Assembly (NCBI RefSeq): GCF_051955275.1
Contig: NZ_JBQCGW010000219.1
Location: forward strand, 1-64,000
Direction of reading: 5' to 3'
Length of the DNA: 64,000 bases
DNA from: Pseudobacter sp051955275
GTDB lineage: Bacteria; Bacteroidota; Bacteroidia; Chitinophagales; Chitinophagaceae
Under the pieces are notes generated by a model. It had not been told where the DNA came from and did no database searches. It saw only the letters and a program-made list of their open reading frames with translations. How positions within the stretch are numbered: the first letter of the stretch is position 1; every line of letters starts with the position of its first letter. Positions 1 through 8,072 of this stretch are shown here, one piece after another. The translations under genes and the position numbers were made by a program.

Positions 1-818
1 ACCATGGAAGGGATCTGTTTGATCTTTTCGGCTTTGGTGCCATACACTACGCGGAAAGTGAATACAACGCGGCGTTCTTTCATCTTTTTATAGTTGTGCA
101 CCCGGGAATTGGTGAGGTCGGTATTGGAACAGACCAGCTGCTCCCCGCTGAGGGTACGGATACGGGTGGTTTTGATGCCGATGTATTCAACGGTGCCCAG
201 CTTGTCGTCCATGATGATAAAATCGCCCGTCTGAAAGGGTTTGTCGAAAAAGATGACGAGATAACTGAAGAGGTCACCCAGGATGGTTTGTGCAGCAAGC
301 GCAATGGCGATACCGCCGATGCCAAGCCCCGCCACCAGGGTGGTGATATTGTACCCAAGATTGTCGATCAGAAACAGGAAGCCGGCCACCCAGATGATCA
401 CCTGGATGATGAGCAGGATGCCTTTGGATTGTTTCCTGCGCTGGTCGCTGTCCTGTTTAAGAAGAGCGCGCTGGAAAATATAAGCGATGAAACTGCTGAC
501 AATTCTCAGGACATAAAAAGTGCAGGTGATCATCACCGTTACTTCCAGCAACCTGTTGAGCTTTGCAGGTAAGCTGAGATAATGAAGGCCGCTGTAAACG
601 GCTACTACATATAAGAGAGGCATCACGGAGCGGGTGATGGCGCTGAGTATGAAATCATCGAGACCGGTTTTTGTTCTTTCGGCAAAGGAGCGGAGCTTTT
701 TCAGAAAGAGCAAACGCATGATACGCAGCATGGTTACCAGCAATATGATGATACCCAGGGCTATCAGCCAGTGCTGCACTGTATTCTGCAGGAAGGTATA
801 ATTCAGTATCTCTTTCAT
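1..818 (-). CDS. MscS-family mechanosensitive channel (C-terminus beyond window)
   Basis: This frame is open from an ATG at 816-818 to the window edge, about 272 codons, so the C-terminal end is missing. Hydrophobic stretches near residues 15-35, 65-85, 90-115 and 135-155 are consistent with membrane helices. The pore-lining helix and start of the beta domain are recognisable: glycine/alanine-rich GLGIGGIAIALAAQT, then LGDLFSYLVIFFDKPF and a TGDFI segment, all typical of MscS. Members of the family open under membrane tension and release solutes during hypo-osmotic shock. The N-terminal part is larger than in E. coli MscS, as in YbdG/YnaI-type members. It is divergent from the SDR gene. The family assignment is firm; the physiological role is inferred. 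Confidence 0.88.
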   Translation of the reverse strand, partial: MKEILNYTFLQNTVQHWLIALGIIILLVTMLRIMRLLFLKKLRSFAERTKTGLDDFILSAITRSVMPLLYVVAVYSGLHYLSLPAKLNRLLEVTVMITCTFYVLRIVSSFIAYIFQRALLKQDSDQRRKQSKGILLIIQVIIWVAGFLFLIDNLGYNITTLVAGLGIGGIAIALAAQTILGDLFSYLVIFFDKPFQTGDFIIMDDKLGTVEYIGIKTTRIRTLSGEQLVCSNTDLTNSRVHNYKKMKERRVVFTFRVVYGTKAEKIKQIPSM

Positions 819-988
819 GTGTAGATCCTTTAAGCGATGAGCATTTCCGTTTGTACTGACGCGAAACTATCCGCCTGATCTTGGCAGGCGATTAAGCTCA
901 GGTTAAAATGCAATTAAGGCGTAGCCTGTGAGCTTTTCAGCAAAGGATCTTTGAGCTTTTGAACAAAACGGCGGGCAGCGAAGCGATC

Positions 989-996
989 TACCTTTG
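989..996 (+). promoter_or_regulatory. Candidate -7 box for the SDR gene
   Basis: TACCTTTG matches the Bacteroidota -7 consensus TAnnTTTG exactly and lies 20 bp before the ATG at 1017, giving a very short leader. No convincing TTTG -33 element was found at the usual 19-21 bp spacing; a TTTTG at 957-961 is about 27 bp away. The call rests on the -7 match and its position. Confidence 0.4.
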
Positions 997-1016
997 TAGT
1001 ACAAAAACCGAATATT

Positions 1017-1898
1017 ATGACTAAAGTATGGTTCATAACAGGCAGCTCCCGCGGACTGGGACGCCATCTTACAGAAGCAGTTTTGAGAATTGGGGATTCA
1101 GTAGCGGCCACTGCACGTAATATCAGTCAGCTGGATGAGCTGGTACAGCAGTATGGCAACCAGATCCTGCCTTTGCAACTGGACGTTACAGACTATGAGC
1201 AGGTGTATAAAACAGTGGACGAAGCCGTGAAGCATTTCGGAAAGATCGATGTACTGGTGAACAATGCAGGCTTCGGCATCGTGGGCGCGGCAGAAGCTTT
1301 TACGGATGAACAGGTGCGAAGCCAGCTGGAGACCAATCTTTATGCGCCTGTTGAGATCACACGCGCCGTGCTGCCTTATATGCGTAAGCAACAGGCAGGT
1401 CGTATTATCCAGATCAGTTCCGTGGGCGGACGCGTAGGCAATGCCGGACTGACCATCTACCAGGCAGCCAAATTCGGACTGGGTGGATTTACTGAAGCAC
1501 TGTCGAAGGAAGTGGCGCCGCTGGGAATTTTCGTGACCAGTGTGGAGCCCGGAGGTTTCCGTACAGACTGGGCCGGCGCATCCATGAGTTATGCCAAAGA
1601 GATAGAAGGATATACATTGGTGAACCAGCGTACGGAATTCATGAAGTCAGGTAAGTTCATTCCTGTGGGAGATCCGGAGAAAGCCGCGCAAGTGATCACT
1701 GAACTGGCTGTACATCCCGCCCCGCCTGTGCACCTGGTTTTAGGCAGTGAAGCCATCGGCATCCTTCAGCATGCCAATGCGCAACGTGATGCAGAAATGG
1801 CAGCATGGATGAGCACCAGTCTGTCCACCGATCATGTGGATTCGCAGGACTTTGCTGCCACGGCAGCCATCATGCTGGATACAGAAAAAGCGAAATAA
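1017..1898 (+). CDS. SDR-family NAD(P)-dependent oxidoreductase
   Basis: A 293-residue classical short-chain dehydrogenase/reductase. The nucleotide-binding glycine motif TGSSRGLG lies at residues 8-15, the NNAG motif at 82-85, and the catalytic Ser135 and Tyr148-x3-Lys152 (YQAAK) are in the expected order. The SSRG form of the glycine motif, with a basic residue, favours NADP(H). Members oxidise or reduce alcohols and carbonyls; the substrate cannot be read from sequence. The C-terminal extension beyond about 250 residues resembles the oxidoreductases often annotated as SDR near AraC regulators. The AraC-type gene starts 25 bp downstream on the same strand, so the two are probably co-transcribed. 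Confidence 0.9.
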   Translation: MTKVWFITGSSRGLGRHLTEAVLRIGDSVAATARNISQLDELVQQYGNQILPLQLDVTDYEQVYKTVDEAVKHFGKIDVLVNNAGFGIVGAAEAFTDEQVRSQLETNLYAPVEITRAVLPYMRKQQAGRIIQISSVGGRVGNAGLTIYQAAKFGLGGFTEALSKEVAPLGIFVTSVEPGGFRTDWAGASMSYAKEIEGYTLVNQRTEFMKSGKFIPVGDPEKAAQVITELAVHPAPPVHLVLGSEAIGILQHANAQRDAEMAAWMSTSLSTDHVDSQDFAATAAIMLDTEKAK

Positions 1899-1923
1899 AA
1901 ACAGGAATCGATAAATTTGTGAT

Positions 1924-2733
1924 ATGGCCGGTAACAATGCTGAAAGACCCTCTATTGCTTATTCCTGTTATCATGCACGCAACCGCGAAGGAGAGCAGTT
2001 TGTTCCTGAACATGTGTTCAGCTGCCAGCTCACGGGTACGCTTACGGTGAATACCGGGGTAAAAGAATACGTTTTCAGGGAAGGCGATTTCAGGTTCATC
2101 AGGAGGGACCAACTGATCAAATTCATAAAACAGCCACCTCCCGATGGAATTTTCCAGAGCATATCCATTTATTTAGACCAGGAAACACTCCGCAAATTCA
2201 GCATGGAATCCGGCTACAGTGCCGAACCGGGCAGACATCAAGCGGATGCTGTTACCATACTGAAGCAGGAACCCCTTATCAAAAGTTATATGGACTCCCT
2301 GCTTCCCTATGTGCAGCCTAACCAGCTGATCAATGAACAATTGCAGCAACTGAAACTGAAGGAAGCCATCCTCATCCTGCTGCAATGCAGGCCGGATCTG
2401 AAAGACATTCTCTTCGACTTCCGGGAGCCGGGCAAAATAGACCTGGAGGAATTCATGAACCGGAACTATAAGTTCAATGTGCAGCTGAAACGTTTTGCCT
2501 ATCTCACAGGCAGAAGCCTGGCCACTTTCAAACGCGACTTCGAACATATCTTCCATACCTCTCCCAGTAAATGGTTGCTGCAAAGGAGACTGCAGGAAGC
2601 GCATTATCTCATCAGCGAAAAAGGGAAAGCGCCTTCGGATGTTTACCTCGATACAGGATTCGAGGACCTTTCCCATTTTTCCTTTGCCTTCAAAAAAATG
2701 TACGGCGTGCCTCCCTCCCGTTTGGCGGGCTGA
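1924..2733 (+). CDS. AraC-family transcriptional regulator
   Basis: A 269-residue protein with an N-terminal cupin-like sensor half (about residues 10-110) and a C-terminal AraC/XylS double helix-turn-helix (about 165-269). The second HTH shows the family signature: SDVYLDTGFEDLSHFSFAFK followed by a YGVPPSR end. The N-terminal half contains GTLTVNTGVKEYVFREGDF, a cupin strand pattern. Such regulators usually control a neighbouring gene in response to a small molecule. Here it lies 25 bp after the SDR oxidoreductase in the same direction, so it probably regulates that gene and itself. The ligand is unknown. Confidence 0.9.
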   Translation: MAGNNAERPSIAYSCYHARNREGEQFVPEHVFSCQLTGTLTVNTGVKEYVFREGDFRFIRRDQLIKFIKQPPPDGIFQSISIYLDQETLRKFSMESGYSAEPGRHQADAVTILKQEPLIKSYMDSLLPYVQPNQLINEQLQQLKLKEAILILLQCRPDLKDILFDFREPGKIDLEEFMNRNYKFNVQLKRFAYLTGRSLATFKRDFEHIFHTSPSKWLLQRRLQEAHYLISEKGKAPSDVYLDTGFEDLSHFSFAFKKMYGVPPSRLAG

Positions 2734-2967
2734 TAAGGCCGCTTTGTACATTCCCTGACGGATCTGTTCAAGCGTATCAGTTATTTTATTATTATTGCAG
2801 TGCACAAGATGAATCACTTCTTCAAAATATTCTATTCGTACATGGCATTCCTGCGGAGCGCCTGTGCGAACGTGCCATAGTCTTCAGTTTTTCCCCTCTT
2901 ATTTATTGTCAGGTATGTTCACAGGTTGATCATTCAACCCGTTATTATTCATTCTAAATAATTTATT

Positions 2968-4026
2968 GTGAAACGAATTGCTGTTACCGGCATGGGTAAG
3001 GTAGGCTCCCTTGTGGGCACTTTACTGGCCGATATGTTCGATGTTACCGGCATCGACAGGCAGGCGCCCGCCAGTCCTGTAAACTTTCCCGTCAAAGAAG
3101 GCAATGTTGCCGACCCAGCCGCTATAAAAACTTTGCTCAGCGATCAGGATGCGGTGGTATCCTGCCTCCCCTGGCACCTCAACCTGGCGGTAGCACGCGC
3201 CGCACATGAACTGGGTATCCATTATTTTGACCTTACTGAAGACGTTGCCACCACTACCGCTATCCGCGAAATGGCAGAAACCGCCAAAGGCGTGATGATC
3301 CCGCAATGCGGCCTGGCGCCGGGTTTTATCGGAATCGTAGGTTCACAGCTGTCTAAATCATTTACCAAACTCAGGGATATCGAGCTGCGCGTAGGCGCAC
3401 TCCCCCGCTATCCAAACGGATTGCTCGGATACTCCTTCACCTGGTCTCCCGCTGGTGTGATCAATGAATATATCAACGATGCTGAAGTGATCCATAACGG
3501 CGTCCGCAAAATGGTGCCCTCCCTGGAAGGACTGGAAACCATCAATATTGAAGGACAGGAATTTGAAGCCTTCTCCACTTCCGGTGGACTGGGCACCCTC
3601 TGCGAAACGCTGGAAGGCAAAGTGGACACGCTCAATTACAAGACCATCCGCTATCCGGGCCACGCCCGCCTGATGCGCTTCCTCCTGTATGAGCTGATCC
3701 TGAAAGAGAAAAGGGAGCTCACAGAACAGATCCTCACAGAAGCCAAGCCCCCCGTGAAAGAAGATGTCGTATATGTATATGCGGTAGTAGAAGGATGGCA
3801 AGGCAGCAACCTGAAACGAGAGGAGTTCTACCGCGCTTACCATCCCAAAGATATCAACGGACGCAACTGGCGCGCCATTTCCTGGACCACCGCCGCCTCC
3901 GTGGCAGCCGTTGTTGAGATGGTATCCAAAGGCACCCTGCCCTCCAAAGGCTTTGTAAAGCAGGAAGATATCGGTCTGGATGACTTCTACGCCACCCGCT
4001 GGGGCAGGCTTTATGCTGAAGGATAA
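2968..4026 (+). CDS. Saccharopine dehydrogenase-like (lysine dehydrogenase-type) oxidoreductase
   Basis: A 352-residue protein starting at GTG. It opens with a Rossmann motif (VTGMGKVGS, G8-x-G10-x-x-G13), continues with a DQDAVVSCLPW segment typical of the saccharopine dehydrogenase family, and has a C-terminal catalytic half containing PGFIGIVG and PGHARLMRF. The length and the PGHARLMRF segment resemble lysine 6-dehydrogenase-type members more than bifunctional saccharopine enzymes. A role in amino-acid oxidation is inferred. The first in-frame ATG downstream is M9 of the glycine motif, so the GTG start is preferred because it preserves the dinucleotide fold. A clear terminator follows. 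The gene is isolated from the upstream pair by 234 bp in which no gene is seen. Confidence 0.82.
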   Translation: MKRIAVTGMGKVGSLVGTLLADMFDVTGIDRQAPASPVNFPVKEGNVADPAAIKTLLSDQDAVVSCLPWHLNLAVARAAHELGIHYFDLTEDVATTTAIREMAETAKGVMIPQCGLAPGFIGIVGSQLSKSFTKLRDIELRVGALPRYPNGLLGYSFTWSPAGVINEYINDAEVIHNGVRKMVPSLEGLETINIEGQEFEAFSTSGGLGTLCETLEGKVDTLNYKTIRYPGHARLMRFLLYELILKEKRELTEQILTEAKPPVKEDVVYVYAVVEGWQGSNLKREEFYRAYHPKDINGRNWRAISWTTAASVAAVVEMVSKGTLPSKGFVKQEDIGLDDFYATRWGRLYAEG

Positions 4027-4059
4027 TCTACTCTATATATTTCATGTCTTGTACCAACC

Positions 4060-4088
4060 AAAGGTCCTGCGCAATGCAGGGCCTTTTT
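4060..4088 (+). terminator. Rho-independent terminator after the saccharopine dehydrogenase-like gene
   Basis: An 11-bp stem (AAAGGTCCTGC with GCAGGGCCTTT, one G-U pair) with loop GCAAT is followed by a T-run at 4084-4088. It lies 34 bp after the stop codon at 4026. Confidence 0.88.
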
Positions 4089-4090
4089 GT

Positions 4091-4153
4091 TGCCCGGAGA
4101 GCAGTCGCCCGCGTCCCCGCGAGTGACCCATATTTGCTCGCCTCTGGCGAGCC
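4091..4153. repeat. Palindromic intergenic repeat, half copy (copy A)
   Basis: This stretch contains CCCGCGTCCCCGCGAGTGAC and then GCTCGCCTCTGGCGAGC, a small perfect hairpin. The same order of blocks forms the left half of the longer repeats at 5827-5945 (reverse strand) and 19516-19635. Only one half is present here. It sits between a terminator and the promoter of the next gene. Confidence 0.75.
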
Positions 4154-4201
4154 CCTTTCCAGCACATTCATGACTTTTTAACCCCCGGTTTCTCCTATTC
4201 A

Positions 4202-4217
4202 CAGTACATTTGTACTG
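4202..4217 (+). promoter_or_regulatory. -7 box inside a perfect palindrome, candidate operator
   Basis: TACATTTG at 4205-4212 is an exact TAnnTTTG -7 box 26 bp before the ATG at 4238. It lies inside CAGTACA-TT-TGTACTG (4202-4217), a perfect inverted repeat with 7-bp arms. A palindrome over the -7 element is the arrangement expected of a repressor site. No clear -33 element is seen. Confidence 0.5.
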
Positions 4218-4237
4218 CTTGAAAATGTTAATGTACC

Positions 4238-5095
4238 ATGAATAAACACCTACTCATAACGGGATTAGGGATGTTATTCCTGTCGGCCCTCCACGCGCAG
4301 AATAAAGGCTCCTATTCAATCCCCAGAACCGCCATGGTGCCGCTTCCGGCTACCAGCTCAGTCAATCATCTTCCTCATTTACAGATCGATAAGCACCTGG
4401 TCCGCCAGGATGATCTTGTTACCGGGATCAATGCCAACGGAGACACCTTCTTCACCGGCGGCTTCAAACGCAACCAGCTCCATGGCAACTGGAGCAGTTC
4501 TTATCCTTCCGGCAGTCTGATAGATTCAGGAAGAATGGAAAAATCCATCCCTGATGGGGAATGGAAAAGCTGGTACCCCGATGGCCGCCTCCGCACCATC
4601 CGGACCTACAATGCGGAGAAACTCGCCTACGTAAAAAATGAGATCATCCGGAAAAATGGTCGCAGTACCTTTTACGTACTCACCGATATCGCAAAACAGA
4701 ATGCAGCAGCCGCCAACCAGATGATGACGGCCTCCTACTCTTTTCATGCGCTCGATAATCCCGCACCATTATCCAGTTCACTCGAAAAGCGTGTGATCAA
4801 TAACGTTAGTCATACCAGCTACCTGGCACCATTCACTGAATGCCTGCACCATGGACTGTATATGAATTTCTTTCCCGGAGGCAATATGAAAGACTCTGGT
4901 TATTACAAGAATGGCGTGCGTGACGGCCTCTGGAAAGAATGGAACAGTGATGGCAGCGTGCTGGCCATGGGGCAATACAAACATGGGAAGCCGTACCGCG
5001 ACTGGAAATTCTACAACCGTCAGGGTAAATTGATGTATATCCACCTGTATAACGAAAAAGGAAAACTGAAAGACGTTATCAAGAGAAAGGTGTAG
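4238..5095 (+). CDS. Secreted MORN-repeat (YwqK-like) protein
   Basis: A 285-residue protein with an N-terminal signal peptide ending near LHAQ (residues 1-20). It carries short repeats of the MORN/YwqK type in two blocks: about residues 65-135 (GNWSSSYPSGSL, GEWKSWYPDGRL) and about 205-280 (GLYMNFFPGGNMKDSGYY, GLWKEWNSDGSV, DWKFYNRQGKL). Similar Bacteroidota proteins are annotated as 'toxin-antitoxin system YwqK family antitoxin', a name inherited from Bacillus that says little about function. Export places it in the periplasm or outside. A palindrome overlaps its -7 box, so expression may be repressed by an unlinked factor. Convergent with the next gene. Confidence 0.75.
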   Translation: MNKHLLITGLGMLFLSALHAQNKGSYSIPRTAMVPLPATSSVNHLPHLQIDKHLVRQDDLVTGINANGDTFFTGGFKRNQLHGNWSSSYPSGSLIDSGRMEKSIPDGEWKSWYPDGRLRTIRTYNAEKLAYVKNEIIRKNGRSTFYVLTDIAKQNAAAANQMMTASYSFHALDNPAPLSSSLEKRVINNVSHTSYLAPFTECLHHGLYMNFFPGGNMKDSGYYKNGVRDGLWKEWNSDGSVLAMGQYKHGKPYRDWKFYNRQGKLMYIHLYNEKGKLKDVIKRKV

Positions 5096-5143
5096 CCTAC
5101 AGGGATGCTCTTGCTACCTTAAAAAAAACAGAATCGAATATAT

Positions 5144-5791
5144 TCATTTGATCACGAAGCGGTCAAACCCCTGCGCCACCAACTGCTCATAAGCACTCCA
5201 GACATCATCCGGGATCTCCTGGTAGATCTGGAACCCTTTGGCAGGATACACTTTGATGCGTTGCAGATCCCCTACCATACTGTTGATGAAGGTCTCCATG
5301 GGAATTTCTTCAGTAGCATAATCCTCAAAAGCAATTCGCGGAGAGGTTACTGACAATTTCTTTTGAGGCCAGTGCACTTTGAACGTTGCCAGGCTGCGCC
5401 TCTCCATATATGGCTTCTGCACCACAATGAAACTTTCCACTTCTTTGTTCTGTTCCTTCAACAGCTGTTGTGTGAACAGTATATTCTCGCCGGTATTGGT
5501 GCTCTTGTTTTCTGTAAGAATGGCGGAAGCCGGTACGCCTTTTTTCATTGCCACTGCTGCAAACCGTTCAGCTTCTGATTCAGACCAGATATCCTTTGTG
5601 ATCTTACCCAGGCCACCGGAGAATACTACCAATGGGGCATACCCTTCCAGGTACAACTCTGCTGCGCGTTCCGCCACGCGGAGATCATGTGTACCGAGCG
5701 CCAGGATACAATCGGACTTTGTGAGCGTCTGATTGAGTACATGGTAATCCCAGAGTTGCTTTGCCAGTGCCTGAATATCAGAGTTGATCAT
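5144..5791 (-). CDS. YdcF-like (DUF218) protein
   Basis: A 215-residue protein without a signal peptide or membrane helix. The DUF218 fold is visible: the first strand SDCILALGTHD (about 26-36), a helix with AERAAELYLEG, the glycine turn VVFSGGLGK (about 55-64), SESEAERFAAVAMKKGVP, then the ENKSTNTGENILF motif (about 94-106), in which the conserved STNTxEN is the family signature. E. coli YdcF binds S-adenosylmethionine, but no reaction is established for this cytoplasmic subgroup. The neighbouring genes give no functional hint. Confidence 0.85.
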   Translation of the reverse strand: MINSDIQALAKQLWDYHVLNQTLTKSDCILALGTHDLRVAERAAELYLEGYAPLVVFSGGLGKITKDIWSESEAERFAAVAMKKGVPASAILTENKSTNTGENILFTQQLLKEQNKEVESFIVVQKPYMERRSLATFKVHWPQKKLSVTSPRIAFEDYATEEIPMETFINSMVGDLQRIKVYPAKGFQIYQEIPDDVWSAYEQLVAQGFDRFVIK

Positions 5792-5826
5792 AAGGCATAA
5801 ATATAGGAAATAAAATTACGGGGAAT

Positions 5827-5945
5827 GACCGGTCGCTCGCCTCTGGCGAGTTACTTATATTGGTTCGCTTCCGGCGAACATCGTGTCGCCGGGAGGCGAC
5901 GGAATAGAAGTCAATCGCGGGGACGCGAGCGACTGGGCACACCCG
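5827..5945. repeat. Palindromic intergenic repeat, full copy (copy B)
   Basis: About 119 bp made of nested hairpins: GCTCGCCTCTGGCGAG, GTTCGCTTCCGGCGAAC (arms 5863-5868 and 5874-5879), TGTCGCCGGGAGGCGACG and TCGCGGGGACGCGAGCGA, ending GACTGGGCACACCC. Read on the minus strand, it aligns block for block with the copy at 19516-19635. It starts about 10 bp beyond the stop codon of the beta-propeller gene and lies between two minus-strand genes. Confidence 0.85.
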
Positions 5946-5954
5946 AAGTAAAAC

Positions 5955-8051
5955 CTACTTTGCTATTTTCAGCAGATCCAGGATCATAAAGCTCTTTGCC
6001 TCCCTTCCTGCCAGCATCAGCTTATTTCCATCCACAGCAATGCCGTACACTCGTTTCAGCAGAGGATGCAGGAAAAAACCTTTCACCTGCATATTGCCAT
6101 CAGGCTGCATTTCCAGCATCGATACAGAATTGCTTACTGAGTTCAGCACAAAAGCCCTGTTCCCGTAAAATGCGATCCTGCCCGGGCCACGCATGCCCGG
6201 ATCCTTGATATGCTGCACTGCACGAGGTATCAACGGATCAGAGATATCAAAGCTCCAGACCTGACTGGCATTATAAGCAGTCATATACAGATGATGACCA
6301 TGAATGGCCAGTGCACAACTCCCTTTCATCGTCACGGAATCAAGGATCTTAGCCGTGATCACAGGTTTTGTTTTATCGGTAATATCCACTGCTATCACGG
6401 ATGAGCCCGGACCATAACCCGCCAGGTAGAGTACATTCTTATTCACCAATGCCGCAAAAGCACCATCACCGGTGTGAAAGCTGCTCACGATCTTCGGTGT
6501 TGCCGGTTGACGCACATCCAGGATATAGACCTTGCTTTCCGAACTATGTGTCACATAAGCATAACCATCTTTGATGATGATTTTACGGAGACGGGTATAA
6601 TCCGACCTGTAGAAAGGAAGATAAGTCCCCTGCCCTCCCACTGAAATGCTGGCCACTTTCACGGGCTTGTAAGGATCATTCACGGTATACACGCTCACCA
6701 AATGATTGGTCATGGACAACACATAGAGGTAGTTCCCGGTTATCGCCACACTGAATGCATCCAGGATATCCCTGTCTTTTAAACTGTGCGCCAGCAAAGG
6801 TTTTGCAGGTTTCCTGCAATCGATGATGGCTACATTGTTCCCATCCCGGCAGGGAACATAGGCAAAGCCACGATCCATCAGGATATCTTCCGGTTCGTTC
6901 AGTGCATTCACATCCACCAGGCTGCCAAGGATCTCATTACCTGAAAGCAGGTTGTTTGCAGATCCGGGTTGTAAAACAGGATCTGCATTCCATTGTTCCA
7001 GCCGGGCCGCCAGTTGAGCTTTATGAAAAGCATTACGCACAATGAATCCTTTGTTGGTACCGGACAGGGTGATCACAGAGTCTGCTGTTTCCACGCGGAT
7101 GCCATGATCCAGCCAGTCGCCCGTCACTGTAGGCAATGTATCGAGGGAATACCAGGTTTTCCCATAATTAACGGTGATGTATACCTGCTTCTTTGAAGTA
7201 TAGGTCCCGTAGAATGCAGCGCCGTAGGCGATGTTCACAAAATCATCAGCTGCTCCATCGAGCGTGGCAACAGAATCCCACACATAACCCAGGTTGGTGC
7301 TGCGATACACTGTTCCATTCTGATCAGCCTGCAGCAGGTTGCTCACGCCCATGTATTCCGTGGCAAACAGCGCAGTCCTGGATAATTGCTGCATTTTGTT
7401 CCAGGTGATGCCATCATCGATGCTCTTGTAAACCACGCCCTGCCAGCCATTCACCACAATGCCATTACCCACTCGTTCCAGCCTGTACAAGGCATTTTGC
7501 GATACAGCGCCCATATCCTGCCAGTTAATGCCTTTATCCGTTGAACGGTAGATATGCCCGCCATCGGAATCTGTGTCCGTTACCAGCAAACTGCCCAGCC
7601 TCGTATACATGATGGCATAGGAAGCGGCATATACTTCACGGTTCCTGTTCTTTGGCAACAATTTTTTCAGCAGTTTCCAGGTTTTGCCGCCATCTCGGGT
7701 GCCCCAAACTTCCGCAGTTCCGGTGAGGATATAGAACTCGCTCCTGTTGCCGGTTTCCGCAATACAGGTGATATCAGCGGTTACAGGCTGCGCCAGAAAA
7801 TTCCAGGTCAGTCCATTATCATAACTGATATACATTTTCCCTTTATTGACGCCACGTGCTGCGCAAAGCACCACCTCTTCATCAAGCTGGCGGATGGCAT
7901 CTATCCTGCCTCCCGCGGCCACTTCAGTAAAACTCCGGTTGTTGAAATAACTGATTATTTCAGCACTGTCCTTATGTATGCCTGTTTTCTGCTGCGCAAG
8001 GAGCGCAACAGAAAACAGGACTTGTATCAATAATAAGAAAGTTGATTTCAT
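5955..8051 (-). CDS. Secreted double beta-propeller protein (BNR/YCF48-like plus LVIVD repeats)
   Basis: A 698-residue protein with a signal peptide (residues 1-20, ending LLAQQ) and no lipobox. The N-terminal half, about residues 50-330, has six repeats with the sialidase/BNR-like pattern (YDNGLTW, RDGGKTW, TDKGINW, IDDGITW, TNLGYVW, NYGKTW). The C-terminal half, about 375-695, has LVIVD-type repeats such as NNVAIIDCRKPAKP, VSVYTVNDPYKP, VYILDVRQPATP, VIAVDITDKTKP and VWSFDISDPLIP. No sialidase catalytic residues are obvious, so it is probably a binding or scaffold protein. It begins 21 bp after the SusD gene and is the third gene of that operon, which suggests a surface role with the SusCD complex. 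Confidence 0.82.
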   Translation of the reverse strand: MKSTFLLLIQVLFSVALLAQQKTGIHKDSAEIISYFNNRSFTEVAAGGRIDAIRQLDEEVVLCAARGVNKGKMYISYDNGLTWNFLAQPVTADITCIAETGNRSEFYILTGTAEVWGTRDGGKTWKLLKKLLPKNRNREVYAASYAIMYTRLGSLLVTDTDSDGGHIYRSTDKGINWQDMGAVSQNALYRLERVGNGIVVNGWQGVVYKSIDDGITWNKMQQLSRTALFATEYMGVSNLLQADQNGTVYRSTNLGYVWDSVATLDGAADDFVNIAYGAAFYGTYTSKKQVYITVNYGKTWYSLDTLPTVTGDWLDHGIRVETADSVITLSGTNKGFIVRNAFHKAQLAARLEQWNADPVLQPGSANNLLSGNEILGSLVDVNALNEPEDILMDRGFAYVPCRDGNNVAIIDCRKPAKPLLAHSLKDRDILDAFSVAITGNYLYVLSMTNHLVSVYTVNDPYKPVKVASISVGGQGTYLPFYRSDYTRLRKIIIKDGYAYVTHSSESKVYILDVRQPATPKIVSSFHTGDGAFAALVNKNVLYLAGYGPGSSVIAVDITDKTKPVITAKILDSVTMKGSCALAIHGHHLYMTAYNASQVWSFDISDPLIPRAVQHIKDPGMRGPGRIAFYGNRAFVLNSVSNSVSMLEMQPDGNMQVKGFFLHPLLKRVYGIAVDGNKLMLAGREAKSFMILDLLKIAK

Positions 8052-8072
8052 GAAAAGAAGATTGATGAATGA

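Noticed and set aside
2734..2967. Possible small gene after the AraC regulator
   Set aside because: The only open frames are short, overlap the AraC gene in another frame, and have no signal or domain.
4091..5945. CRISPR-like reading of the GC-rich repeats at 4.1 and 5.9 kb
   Set aside because: The units are single, palindromic and far apart, with no spacers of constant length and no cas genes.
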